From the NCBI RefSeq assembly GCF_016811915.1, contig NZ_CP069127.1:3075001-3139000 (forward strand): DNA of 64,000 bases, given 5' to 3'. The position numbers were made by a program, and so were the translations under genes. The notes beneath the pieces were generated by a model that was given only the letters and a program-made list of their open reading frames with translations, did not search any database and was not told the origin of the DNA. This document shows, in pieces, positions 1 to 6,837 of this stretch (position 1 is the first letter of the stretch; the number at the start of each line of letters is the position of its first letter). Source of the stretch: Brevibacillus choshinensis. Lineage in GTDB: Bacteria; Bacillota; Bacilli; Brevibacillales; Brevibacillaceae.

Positions 1-117
1 AGACAGGTATACGCGATATTTGAGATCTGTAGAGAATCCTTTGAAGATTTGCTCGATCCTCTCCGTATTTCGAAGACTCGGTGAGGTATGTATCAATGCT
101 TGCAGCCAGTCCTCCAT
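1..117 (-). CDS. 5' end of an unidentified gene running off the left edge
   Basis: An open minus-strand frame enters from the window edge and begins MEDWLQALIHTSPSLRNTER. I chose the ATG at 117 because a GAGGGG ribosome site lies about five bases upstream. Two in-frame ATGs further out (138 and 147) lack such a site. Only 39 codons are present, with a soluble, charged composition and no signal peptide. A TATAAT hexamer lies on the same strand at about 151-157 and may be its -10 element. I do not recognise the family, and the rest of the gene is outside the window. Confidence 0.55.
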   Translation of the reverse strand, partial: MEDWLQALIHTSPSLRNTERIEQIFKGFSTDLKYRVYLS

Positions 118-221
118 GCTTTCCCCTCGCTTTCTCATGGCAACCATTTATTATACTAGCAAACTCACGGAAATGGTAGAAAAAGGAATACAAGGGCTCA
201 TCAATGGATGAAAACAAAAAA

Positions 222-247
222 ACTGCCCGCGAACGGACAGTTTTTTT
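222..247 (-). terminator. Intrinsic terminator after the cold-shock gene
   Basis: A seven-pair stem (CTGTCCG/CGGGCAG, one G-U pair) with a TTCG loop is followed on the minus strand by a run of T residues. It sits 10-35 bases past the csp stop codon. A T tract also follows on the plus strand, but no plus-strand gene ends here. Confidence 0.85.
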
Positions 248-257
248 AAAGGGAGAC

Positions 258-461
258 TTACAGTTTTACTACGTTCTCAGCTTGTGGGCCACGGTTGCCT
301 TGAACGATGTTGAATTGAACGCGTTGGCCTTCGTCCAAAGTTTTGAAGCCATCACCTTGGATTGCGCTGAAGTGTACGAAAACATCGTCTCCGCCTTCTA
401 CTTGAATGAATCCGAAACCTTTTTCTGCGTTAAACCATTTTACTGTTCCGTTCGTTTGCAT
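258..461 (-). CDS. csp: Cold-shock protein, CspA/CspB family
   Basis: This 67-residue protein is a complete single cold-shock domain. Both RNA-binding motifs are present: RNP1 as KGFGFI (about residues 13-19) and RNP2 as DVFVHF (about 26-31), with the leading NGTVKWFN strand. Family members are cytoplasmic RNA chaperones that melt structure in mRNA after cold shock or during growth transitions. A strong GGAGG site nine bases upstream supports the ATG at 461. The gene is monocistronic, closed by a terminator at 222-247. Upstream lies an unusual inverted-repeat region (526-614), described separately. The family is certain, but which paralog this is cannot be told. Confidence 0.97.
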   Translation of the reverse strand: MQTNGTVKWFNAEKGFGFIQVEGGDDVFVHFSAIQGDGFKTLDEGQRVQFNIVQGNRGPQAENVVKL

Positions 462-525
462 GAAAAAAAACCTCCAAAAAAGTCAATTTTGAATATGCTA
501 GTCATATTTACCGAAGCAAATAAAG

Positions 526-614
526 CTCACATATCATGAAGAAATACCCTTATCGATACGTGTGATATGCCTTCATGATATGTGAATCCATACCTACTTC
601 TCAAATATGTGAGA
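526..614. repeat. Inverted repeats and TCACATAT motifs upstream of csp
   Basis: A perfect 15-bp inverted repeat (TCACATATCATGAAG at 527-541 and its complement at 571-585) encloses 29 bases. Some 15 bp further out, a second imperfect palindrome (TTCTCA...TGAGAA, about 598-614) carries a third copy of the same core. TCACATAT therefore occurs three times in 86 bp. No T tract follows on either strand, so this is not an ordinary terminator. It lies 65-150 bp upstream of the csp start. It could be a regulator-binding cluster or a structured leader. Confidence 0.6.
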
Positions 615-899
615 ATCGTATTACGGAACTTCAAAACGGGCAAGGTACATCTTTTGAAAACCAAAAACAACGAAAGCCCTGCCTCTCTTTCATCCTTGCG
701 GCTCCGATGACCGCGCCAGTGTGAATCGGGCATTCAAAAAATAAAAAACGTAAGGTGTCCACTTTCTACGTGGATATTACGTATCGGATTTTCAAGTAGC
801 AACCTCATTCTACCATGCCTGTCCAGTAAAAGCAACAAGACACCTTCTATCCCTTACTCTTATGCTTCTGCTACAATCAAGGAAAGGAGTGATCCACAC
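615..899. other. Intergenic stretch between csp and the rhodanese gene
   Basis: No convincing coding frame is present. A nested, weak dyad occurs at 676-731 (outer GCCC/GGGC at 676-679 and 728-731, inner GCGG/CCGC at 698-701 and 711-714) in a locally GC-rich block. It did not match any riboswitch consensus I know. The plus-strand ribosome site for the rhodanese gene (AAAGGAG) is at the right end. Confidence 0.4.
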
Positions 900-1241
900 A
901 TGCAAAAGGAAACCATCAGCTGCTCTACTTTTCGCAAAACCATCCAGGAAGAAAGCAACCTACTACTGGTTGACGTTCGAGATGAAGAGAAATTCCTACA
1001 AGAAAGTCTGCACATAGAAGGAATCGAAACCAAAAACGCCCCCTACGTACATATGAAGGAACAAGATCAGCCCTTTGATGAAAAAACCTCTCATACGTTC
1101 CGAGATGCGACGATCATCACGGTCTGCACCACAGGCAACAAGGCACAAAAAGCAGCAGCTCTCCTCCGGGAAAAAGGATATCGTGCCCTTGCACTTGAAG
1201 GCGGATTGACGGCTTGGAACGATTTGAAAGAAAACCGCTAA
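900..1241 (+). CDS. Rhodanese-domain sulfurtransferase
   Basis: A 113-residue single rhodanese-like domain. It has the LLLVDVRDEEKF signature near residue 21 and an active-site loop CTTGNKA around residue 76, whose cysteine would carry persulfide sulfur, followed by the terminal GGLTAW element typical of the fold. Family members move sulfane sulfur from donors to acceptors in the cytoplasm. No signal peptide or membrane segment is seen. An AAAGGAG site precedes the ATG and an intrinsic terminator follows, so it is probably transcribed alone. The physiological acceptor cannot be inferred from the neighbours. Confidence 0.9.
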   Translation: MQKETISCSTFRKTIQEESNLLLVDVRDEEKFLQESLHIEGIETKNAPYVHMKEQDQPFDEKTSHTFRDATIITVCTTGNKAQKAAALLREKGYRALALEGGLTAWNDLKENR

Positions 1242-1249
1242 TGACTTCT

Positions 1250-1278
1250 CCCTCTCGATCAATCGAGAGGGATTTTTT
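1250..1278 (+). terminator. Intrinsic terminator after rhodanese gene
   Basis: A perfect ten-pair stem (CCCTCTCGAT/ATCGAGAGGG) with a two-base loop is followed by a T run. It begins nine bases after the stop codon. Confidence 0.93.
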
Positions 1279-1379
1279 CTTATTCCTTCCTACCTGTATT
1301 CTCTATTCTATGATTCTTATCCTATTAATCCTACCAAATATTACACCTATCATTCTCCGATAGATCTCTGTTATTCTGG

Positions 1380-1535
1380 TTCATGCCAAACAAAACAGCC
1401 GAAACTTCCTCTCGAATGGAAGTGCGGGGGATCTTTTTCTTGCGGATGAGAGATCTGCATGGGGTGAATCGCTAAAGTGCGTAGGGTTGTTTCCTCAATC
1501 CGAATCCGTCAACTAACCTCGTAGGCCAAAAAAAG
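1380..1535 (+). ncRNA. c-di-AMP riboswitch (ydaO/yuaA class)
   Basis: The region contains the ordered conserved blocks of the ydaO-yuaA aptamer: CAAAACAGCCGAAAC near 1391, GTGCGGGGGATC near 1421, ATGGGGTGAATCGC near 1459, GCGTAGGGTTG near 1479, AATCCGAATCCGTCAACTAACCTCGTA near 1497-1531 (quoted as separate elements of the consensus). This class senses cyclic di-AMP and commonly sits before cell-wall-active or osmolyte genes, usually lowering expression when ligand is bound. The aptamer ends within a few bases of the ribosome site of the CAP-domain gene. I see no separate terminator between them, so control may act on translation or through overlap with the last helix. Confidence 0.93.
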
Positions 1536-1543
1536 GAGACGAT

Positions 1544-2275
1544 GTGAATATGAAACGCCTTGGTACGATTGCAATCGCGACTTTGGGATTGGGGTTTGCT
1601 CTTTCCGGCTTTTCAAACACAGCTTCTGCCGCGGCAGCGTATAATTGCCCACTGAAAGCAGGGGCGCCTAGCCAAGTGCAACAGCAGCAACAAGTCCAAT
1701 GGTTCCCATATATCCTTCAAATGAAGCAATTCACACCACAATTTGGATATCAGCCAGTCATGCAACAGCCGGTGCAGCCGCAATACGCAGCTCCAGTCAA
1801 ACAGCAGCCTGTACAGCAACAACCTGTACAACAACAGCCAGTTCAGCAACCGGTTCAACAGCAGCCTGCAGCTGCTCCGCAACCTGCAAATCAAGCCGAT
1901 CAACAAGTTTCCTCTGTTGTGAAGCAAGTAGCTGATCTGGTGAACCAGGAGCGTGCAAAAGCGGGTCTGAAACCACTTCAGCTTGATGCTTCCCTGAACA
2001 AGGTCGCACAAGCAAAAGCGGTTGACATGTCCAACAACAACTACTTCGACCATACAAGCCCAACGTATGGATCTCCATTTGACATGATGAAGCAATTCGG
2101 CGTATCTTTTATGACCGCTGGGGAAAACATTGCAATGGGTCAACGTACAGCTGATGAAGTCATGAACCAATGGATGAACAGTGAAGGTCACCGTCAAAAC
2201 ATCATGAATCCTTCCTTCACCAAAATTGGTGTAGGCTTTGTGAATGGATATTGGGTGCAAGAATTCATCGGATAA
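1544..2275 (+). CDS. Secreted CAP/SCP-domain protein (YkwD-like)
   Basis: The 243-residue protein has an N-terminal signal peptide (basic start, hydrophobic core, ASAA cleavage region near residue 30). A low-complexity linker of about 70 residues rich in PVQQQ units follows. From about residue 125 comes a C-terminal CAP domain with VNQERAKAGLKPL, FDHTSP, GENIA and GHRQNIM motifs, including the conserved histidines. Bacterial CAP proteins of this layout are extracellular and often appear with spore coat or cell-wall genes, but their biochemical role is unsettled. The GTG at 1544 is five bases after GGAG; an ATG at 1550 is the alternative. A c-di-AMP riboswitch lies directly upstream, suggesting a wall- or turgor-linked role. 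Confidence 0.93.
   Translation: MNMKRLGTIAIATLGLGFALSGFSNTASAAAAYNCPLKAGAPSQVQQQQQVQWFPYILQMKQFTPQFGYQPVMQQPVQPQYAAPVKQQPVQQQPVQQQPVQQPVQQQPAAAPQPANQADQQVSSVVKQVADLVNQERAKAGLKPLQLDASLNKVAQAKAVDMSNNNYFDHTSPTYGSPFDMMKQFGVSFMTAGENIAMGQRTADEVMNQWMNSEGHRQNIMNPSFTKIGVGFVNGYWVQEFIG
1785..1872 (+). repeat. In-frame PVQQQ repeat tract
   Basis: Short direct repeats of about 15-18 bases encode successive QQPVQ units in the linker between signal peptide and CAP domain. The copies differ at synonymous positions (CCTGTACAG, CCTGTACAA, CCAGTTCAG, CCGGTTCAA), so this is not a very recent expansion. It also opens long spurious frames on the other strand. Confidence 0.8.
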
Positions 2276-2290
2276 TGAAATGGTATGGGA

Positions 2291-2324
2291 AAGCCGAGAC
2301 CTCAAGTGAGGGCCCGGCTTTTTT
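2291..2324. terminator. Bidirectional terminator
   Basis: The stem AAGCCG-CCTCA/TGAGG-CGGCTT is interrupted by a small internal loop, with a T run on the plus side. It serves the CAP gene and could also serve the short minus-strand frame ending at 2333. Confidence 0.85.
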
Positions 2325-2332
2325 GGTTTTTG

Positions 2333-2488
2333 CTATTCCTGCTTGGATTGAGTGTCCGTGCATTGCTTAGACGTGCAGCCACAATCCTGTTCTTCCATGA
2401 GCGCTACATCTTTTTGATGCATCTCTTGCTTCGTCGGATAGGCAGATACTTGCTGCATTTCAGCATTCACATCGTTTTGCTGTGGCAC
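2333..2488 (-). CDS. Possible small Gln/Glu-rich protein with a CxC motif
   Basis: A 51-codon frame starts at a GTG preceded by an excellent GGCGAGGAGG site. It reads MPQQNDVNAEMQQVSAYPTK and ends with a CGCTSKQC segment carrying three cysteines. It lies directly downstream of the homoserine dehydrogenase gene on the same strand. The same frame stays open for about 15 codons upstream of the GTG without a better start. A second frame beginning MENERQRAVYTK at about 2562 runs into it with a two-base offset, so a longer ancestral protein with a small indel is possible. I do not recognise the product. Confidence 0.45.
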   Translation of the reverse strand: MPQQNDVNAEMQQVSAYPTKQEMHQKDVALMEEQDCGCTSKQCTDTQSKQE

Positions 2489-2591
2489 GGGCTGCTCCTC
2501 CTCGCCTTGCAAGTAGTCATTGCTCTTTTAGTATACACCGCTCTTTGGCGTTCATTCTCCATGGGAAGAGGGAGCGTGAACCAATCAGTGA

Positions 2592-3605
2592 TTACTGCAG
2601 ACTGAGAATATGCTCCAAATCCTTCAGCGCTGCTGCAGCCGCTGCGACGGGATCTGATTTCCCGCCAATGACAAGCAGGTCACCCATGACATCCGTTTCC
2701 ACTCGGATCGCTTTTGTCGTGCCTTTTACATTTGCAAACGGGTGCGCAGAGTCAACTGCCAGCAATTCCACAGAAGCCCGGAGCCCTTCCGGAGTGCGGC
2801 GAATACTCCCTATCAGCTTTGGTGTCTTACCGGATTGCTGCCATAGCTGGATTTGCTCACGGGTCACTTCTCGCACACTTGATTTCGCGATGTCTGAAAG
2901 TGTCAGCTGAGCCCCAAAAGCGGCGTTCGCCAAAATGGTTACTTTGCACGCAGTATCCCATCCATCCACATCAAACGACGGGTCCGGCTCCGCAATTCCC
3001 AGCTGCTGCGCCCTCGCAATCGCTTCCTCGCAAGAGATGCCTTCGTCCATCATGCTCGTCAGGACAAAGTTGGTCGTCCCTGTGAACACCCCTTCCACCG
3101 CCTGAATTTCACAACCCGCCAAATTGTACTGCAAAAGATCGATGGTCGGTAAGGCAGCCGCCGTCGCCCCGCTAATCTTGAGAGAGACACCATGCTGCTT
3201 CGCCAATGCGGACAGACCTGCATAATCAACAACCAGTGCCCCTTTGGACACCGCGATCGCATGCATGCCAGTTTCTAATGCATGCCGTATGTAAGCGAGT
3301 CCGGGCCCGCCCGTTTCAAATTGGGATGGTCCCGTTTCAATGAGGACGTCAGCTTGACAGGAACGGATAAAATCCGAACCGGAAAATGGCATATCCCCCG
3401 TTTTCTTTTCCGCAGCAAACGCCTCAAGCACTGAAGGCTGCAGCCCCTTCTCATCATAGACACCGTGAGTCGAACGAGCAGTTCCAACCAAAATCACTTC
3501 CATGCCATACTGCTTTCGATAGTGGTCCTGACGCAGCATCAATAATCTCGCTACTTGCTTCCCTACCGAGCCATACCCTGTAATCACTACTTTCCATTGT
3601 TTCAT
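2592..3605 (-). CDS. hom: Homoserine dehydrogenase, short form without ACT domain
   Basis: Predicted NAD(P)-dependent oxidoreductase interconverting aspartate semialdehyde and homoserine, at the threonine/methionine branch. The 337-residue protein opens with a Rossmann motif GYGSVG (about residues 10-15), has the substrate-domain core GTTNFVLTSM (about 190) and the family signature EPDPSFDVDGWDTACK, and has SKGALV at the position of the usual ANKG lysine. It lacks the C-terminal ACT domain of about 90 residues found in the 430-residue bacterial enzymes, so threonine feedback through that domain is not expected. No threonine operon partners (thrC, thrB) are adjacent. It may be a second copy, or a paralog of changed specificity. 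Confidence 0.85.
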   Translation of the reverse strand: MKQWKVVITGYGSVGKQVARLLMLRQDHYRKQYGMEVILVGTARSTHGVYDEKGLQPSVLEAFAAEKKTGDMPFSGSDFIRSCQADVLIETGPSQFETGGPGLAYIRHALETGMHAIAVSKGALVVDYAGLSALAKQHGVSLKISGATAAALPTIDLLQYNLAGCEIQAVEGVFTGTTNFVLTSMMDEGISCEEAIARAQQLGIAEPDPSFDVDGWDTACKVTILANAAFGAQLTLSDIAKSSVREVTREQIQLWQQSGKTPKLIGSIRRTPEGLRASVELLAVDSAHPFANVKGTTKAIRVETDVMGDLLVIGGKSDPVAAAAAALKDLEHILSLQ

Positions 3606-3632
3606 CCGTCATCCATCCTGTTGGCAATACGC

Positions 3633-4157
3633 TTATCGAACCAATCTCCTCTGGTGCATGAGTATTGGATTCGCGTCTTGTGGTTTTAGTTTCTTACCGT
3701 TTTTTGCAGAGTACAGCTCATCCACATAATCTATGAACAAGATTCCTTGCAGATGATCCATTTCATGCTGGATGCAACGTGCCAGGAAATCCTCTGCTTC
3801 CAATATGACCGTTTCTCCTGCCCGGTTGAGGGTCTGCACTTTTACATAAGTCGCACGTTTGACGATACCGACCACTCCGGGGATCGACAGGCACGCTTCG
3901 GGCCCTTCCTCCTCTCCGGATTTCTCCAGCAAAACGGGATTGATCAATTCGATGAGACCATCCCCGCAATCCATCACAATCAATTGCTTGGCGATACCGA
4001 TTTGAATGGCGGAGAGTCCCGCACGCCCTTTATCTGCATAAATGGTTTGCGCCATGTCATTCAAAATCTTTTCCGTGTTCTGCGTGATGGAAGATATTGC
4101 TTTTGATCGCTCACGCAAGATCGGGTCACCCAAGCGAACGATTATCCTTTCAGCCAT
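3633..4157 (-). CDS. def: Peptide deformylase with variant motif I
   Basis: Removes the N-formyl group from nascent proteins using a metal held by one Cys and two His. The 174-residue protein shows all three motifs: AGLSAIQIG (canonical G-x-G-L-A-A-P-Q), EACLSIPG (canonical EGCLS) and QHEMDH. The metal ligands and catalytic Glu are therefore kept, while motif I has Ser and Ile at usually invariant Ala/Pro positions. I chose the ATG at 4157 because AGGGAGGG precedes it; an upstream in-frame extension to 4277 has no such support. Spore-formers often have two deformylases, and this divergent one may be the accessory copy. Confidence 0.9.
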   Translation of the reverse strand: MAERIIVRLGDPILRERSKAISSITQNTEKILNDMAQTIYADKGRAGLSAIQIGIAKQLIVMDCGDGLIELINPVLLEKSGEEEGPEACLSIPGVVGIVKRATYVKVQTLNRAGETVILEAEDFLARCIQHEMDHLQGILFIDYVDELYSAKNGKKLKPQDANPILMHQRRLVR

Positions 4158-4338
4158 TTCAATTCCCTCCCGCACTGATTTTCCCACGATTTCACCGTAG
4201 CAAAGCCTCTCGAATCTGTCAAAGGGAAACCGAGCATATATCTGAAAAATCATCCCCAGCAAGGGTGACAAATGCATGTAGATGCGCTATCTTTATTGGT
4301 AAACGATACAGATGTTCCACTTGAAGAGGGAGGCTACC

Positions 4339-5646
4339 ATGCACGCAATAGCATCACAGCTGAATGACACCATTCAGCGCGAAAATCCACATGTATACGA
4401 GATGTTGTCCAATCTGGCAAAGCTGATCTATTTCCCCAAGGAAGGTATTCTCAGCCAATCTGCCGAGGCCAAAGCAAAAGCGAAAAAATACAACGCAACC
4501 ATTGGGATTGCTTTGGAAAACGGACAACCGATGCATCTGAAAGTCATTCAAGATACTTTGTCTGCTTACCAGCCTAAAGACATTTACGAATACGCTCCAC
4601 CTGCCGGGAAACCAGAGCTGCGTGCCGCTTGGCGCAAAAAAATGATCGAAGAACAACCCTCGCTCGCGAATCATACCTTCAGCAACCCGATCGTGACCAA
4701 CGCATTGACCCACGGTCTCAGCATCGTTGCTGACTTGTTCGCAGATGTGGGCGACAGCGTGATCATTCCAGATAAAAACTGGGAAAACTACGAGCTGACC
4801 TTCTCCATCCGTCGCGGTGCTGAGATTGTCAATTATCCACTATACAACGACAGCATGAAATTCAACGCTGCTGGACTTCGCGATGCAATCCTTGCACAAA
4901 AAGACAAAGGGAAAGCTATCGTCGTTTTGAACTTCCCAAACAACCCGACCGGATATACACCTGGCGCTGAAGAGGGTAAAGAAATCCTCGCCGCTCTCAA
5001 AGAAGGCGCGGATGCTGGCATCAACATCGTAGCCGTTACCGATGACGCCTATTTTGGTCTGTTCTTCGAAGATTCCATGCAAGAATCCTTGTTCGCTAAC
5101 CTGTGCGGACTGCACCCTCGTGTGCTTCCGGTCAAAGTGGATGGAGCTACCAAAGAAGAATATGTGTGGGGCTTCCGTGTAGGCTTCATCACGTTTGCTG
5201 ATTCTTCCAGCGAGCTGCTGAGCGCTCTGGAGCAAAAAACATTGGGTGTCATTCGCGCGACCATTTCCAGCGGTCCACATCCTTCTCAGACTTTTGTTTT
5301 GCATGCGCTCACTTCCCCGGAATTCCAAGCTCAAAAGCAGGAGAAGTTCGACATCATGAAAGGCCGCGCTAACCGTGTCAAACACATCCTGGACAGCGGC
5401 AAATTTGATGATGCGTGGGGCTACTACCCATTCAACTCCGGTTACTTCATGTGCCTGAAGCTCAAAACAGTTGATGCCGAAGCACTCCGCCAGCATCTTC
5501 TGGATCAATACAGGGTTGGTACGATTGCCCTTGGCGAAACAGACCTGCGTGTCGCCTTCTCTTGCATCGAAGAGAACGGGATCGACGAACTGTTCGACAT
5601 GATTTACAGTGGTGTCAAAGATCTGGAAAAAGCTGCAGTAAAATAA
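4339..5646 (+). CDS. PLP-dependent aminotransferase, class I/II fold
   Basis: A 435-residue fold-type I aminotransferase. Visible are the NFPNNPTGY motif (about residue 196), the cofactor-binding DDAYFG (about 237), a Schiff-base lysine candidate in GATKEEYVWGFRVGF (about 272) and the substrate-carboxylate arginine in DLRVAF near the C-terminus. The spacing between lysine and GFRVGF fits class I enzymes. Substrate cannot be read from sequence; family members act on aspartate, aromatic or other amino acids. The ATG at 4339 follows GAGGGAGG; the upstream ATG at 4312 is unsupported. It is transcribed divergently from def and ends at a bidirectional terminator. Confidence 0.88.
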   Translation: MHAIASQLNDTIQRENPHVYEMLSNLAKLIYFPKEGILSQSAEAKAKAKKYNATIGIALENGQPMHLKVIQDTLSAYQPKDIYEYAPPAGKPELRAAWRKKMIEEQPSLANHTFSNPIVTNALTHGLSIVADLFADVGDSVIIPDKNWENYELTFSIRRGAEIVNYPLYNDSMKFNAAGLRDAILAQKDKGKAIVVLNFPNNPTGYTPGAEEGKEILAALKEGADAGINIVAVTDDAYFGLFFEDSMQESLFANLCGLHPRVLPVKVDGATKEEYVWGFRVGFITFADSSSELLSALEQKTLGVIRATISSGPHPSQTFVLHALTSPEFQAQKQEKFDIMKGRANRVKHILDSGKFDDAWGYYPFNSGYFMCLKLKTVDAEALRQHLLDQYRVGTIALGETDLRVAFSCIEENGIDELFDMIYSGVKDLEKAAVK

Positions 5647-5656
5647 AGGTATACCC

Positions 5657-5698
5657 AAAAAAGTCCGCACCCCTTTGCGAAGGGGCCGGACTTTTTTT
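5657..5698. terminator. Bidirectional terminator between aminotransferase and gerC
   Basis: A strong two-part stem (AAGTCCG and CCCCTT paired with AAGGGG and CGGACTT) with an internal GCA/CC bulge is flanked by A and T runs, so it can stop transcripts from both sides. Confidence 0.92.
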
Positions 5699-5715
5699 AC
5701 TACGCTCCCACCTTC

Positions 5716-6837
5716 CTACCGTTTCAAGGAACCCACGCTGATGATCTTGACTTCAGGAATGATATTGATTTTTGCCTGTGAGAATGCTCGTCCCCAGTCA
5801 TCCTCTACCGTCCTCCACTGATCATACGCATAGGCGCGGGCGTATTTCCCCAGTCCGATCGGGTCTAGTTGGCGTTTTTGCAGCTTGGCCACCACGGCTT
5901 CCATCTTCTTTTTCATCTCGAGAGCAATGGCCTTTTCTAATCGGTCTTTTTCTTTGAGAGGATTTGCCTTGACCAGCACTTCCGTCAACACGATCTGGTG
6001 TTTGAAATGGAGATCAAACTGAAATTTGCCATCTTTCACGGAGGTTCGGTACTTATAATCGGTATAGTCTATAGAGAAGCTAATGTTCTTACTCTCTTCG
6101 TCTTTCCCTTGAAATGAATTGTCCATCATTTTCATGGTGATGAAAATCGGATGTTTGGTGTCCTGCTGCAGGATTAACAATTGGATGCTCTCAAGCTCGT
6201 CCAGCGACTCCATGTAATACCCTCGCTTATCGAGGAGAGCCGTACCCGCTATCTTTACCTTGTTTTCATTTAGTTTGATCTCGGTCAGATACGGGGTTAT
6301 TCCCTTCTCGTAAAATTGATCGTAGACTTTTCGTGCAGTCGTATAGACCGAAGCTTCACTCTTGTGACCGGAACGAACCAGCTCTCGCAAATAGACGGGC
6401 AGCCGTGGCTTATCACGCACACTCACTCCCATCACTTTTTCAATGCTTTCGTCGGCCATGATCAGATCTACCTTGAGGGCGCTTTTCGTATCGCGAAAGA
6501 TGACATCCAGCAAATCGAACAATCCCTTTTTCATCAATACTTTTTTCGAAACGATGAGATTCTGGACTTTGCCTGTTTCGACGAGTCCATTGGCTTCATC
6601 ATCAAAGCGATCCCTGCCTTCGCGAAAGGATGAGGCATGCACATGAAGGATTTCCGTCTTTTCACGAGCTTCGGTCCGAAACACCGGGACTGCGGAATAA
6701 ATATCCAGCTCTCCATCCTTTGTGATATCTACCCCGAGTGTCAAAATCAGCGTCAACTCATCCAGTCGATTTTGCCCGAAGCACCCCGTCAATAAAAGCA
6801 TCACAGATAGGAGTGCACATCCTAGCCTTTTTGTCAT
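5716..6837 (-). CDS. Spore germination lipoprotein, Ger(x)C family
   Basis: The C subunit of a GerA-type germinant receptor, anchored on the outer face of the spore inner membrane. The 373-residue protein has a lipoprotein signal (MTKRLGCALL...LTGCFG, lipobox Cys about residue 18) and the family opening LDELTLILTLGVDIT. Its ATG overlaps the gerB stop as ATGA, implying translational coupling. It is the last gene of the gerA-gerB-gerC operon that starts at 9466. Unlike the two other C subunits in the window, it lacks a glycine-rich insertion after the first strand pair. The germinant cannot be deduced. Confidence 0.93.
   Translation of the reverse strand: MTKRLGCALLSVMLLLTGCFGQNRLDELTLILTLGVDITKDGELDIYSAVPVFRTEAREKTEILHVHASSFREGRDRFDDEANGLVETGKVQNLIVSKKVLMKKGLFDLLDVIFRDTKSALKVDLIMADESIEKVMGVSVRDKPRLPVYLRELVRSGHKSEASVYTTARKVYDQFYEKGITPYLTEIKLNENKVKIAGTALLDKRGYYMESLDELESIQLLILQQDTKHPIFITMKMMDNSFQGKDEESKNISFSIDYTDYKYRTSVKDGKFQFDLHFKHQIVLTEVLVKANPLKEKDRLEKAIALEMKKKMEAVVAKLQKRQLDPIGLGKYARAYAYDQWRTVEDDWGRAFSQAKINIIPEVKIISVGSLKR

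Noticed and set aside
527..733. 68-codon minus-strand frame upstream of csp
   Set aside because: It spans the inverted repeats, lacks a ribosome site and shows no family resemblance.
1613..2305. Long minus-strand frames across the CAP-domain gene
   Set aside because: They are produced by the repetitive Gln/Pro codons of the real plus-strand gene, are rich in Leu/Arg runs and have no ribosome site.
2285..2605. 106-codon plus-strand frame after the CAP gene
   Set aside because: It starts inside the terminator and consists of Leu/Arg-rich sequence antisense to the Glu/Gln-rich small frame; composition is not protein-like.
4840..5670. 276-codon minus-strand frame opposite the aminotransferase
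   Set aside because: Antisense of a confidently identified gene, with no ribosome site and no recognisable domain.
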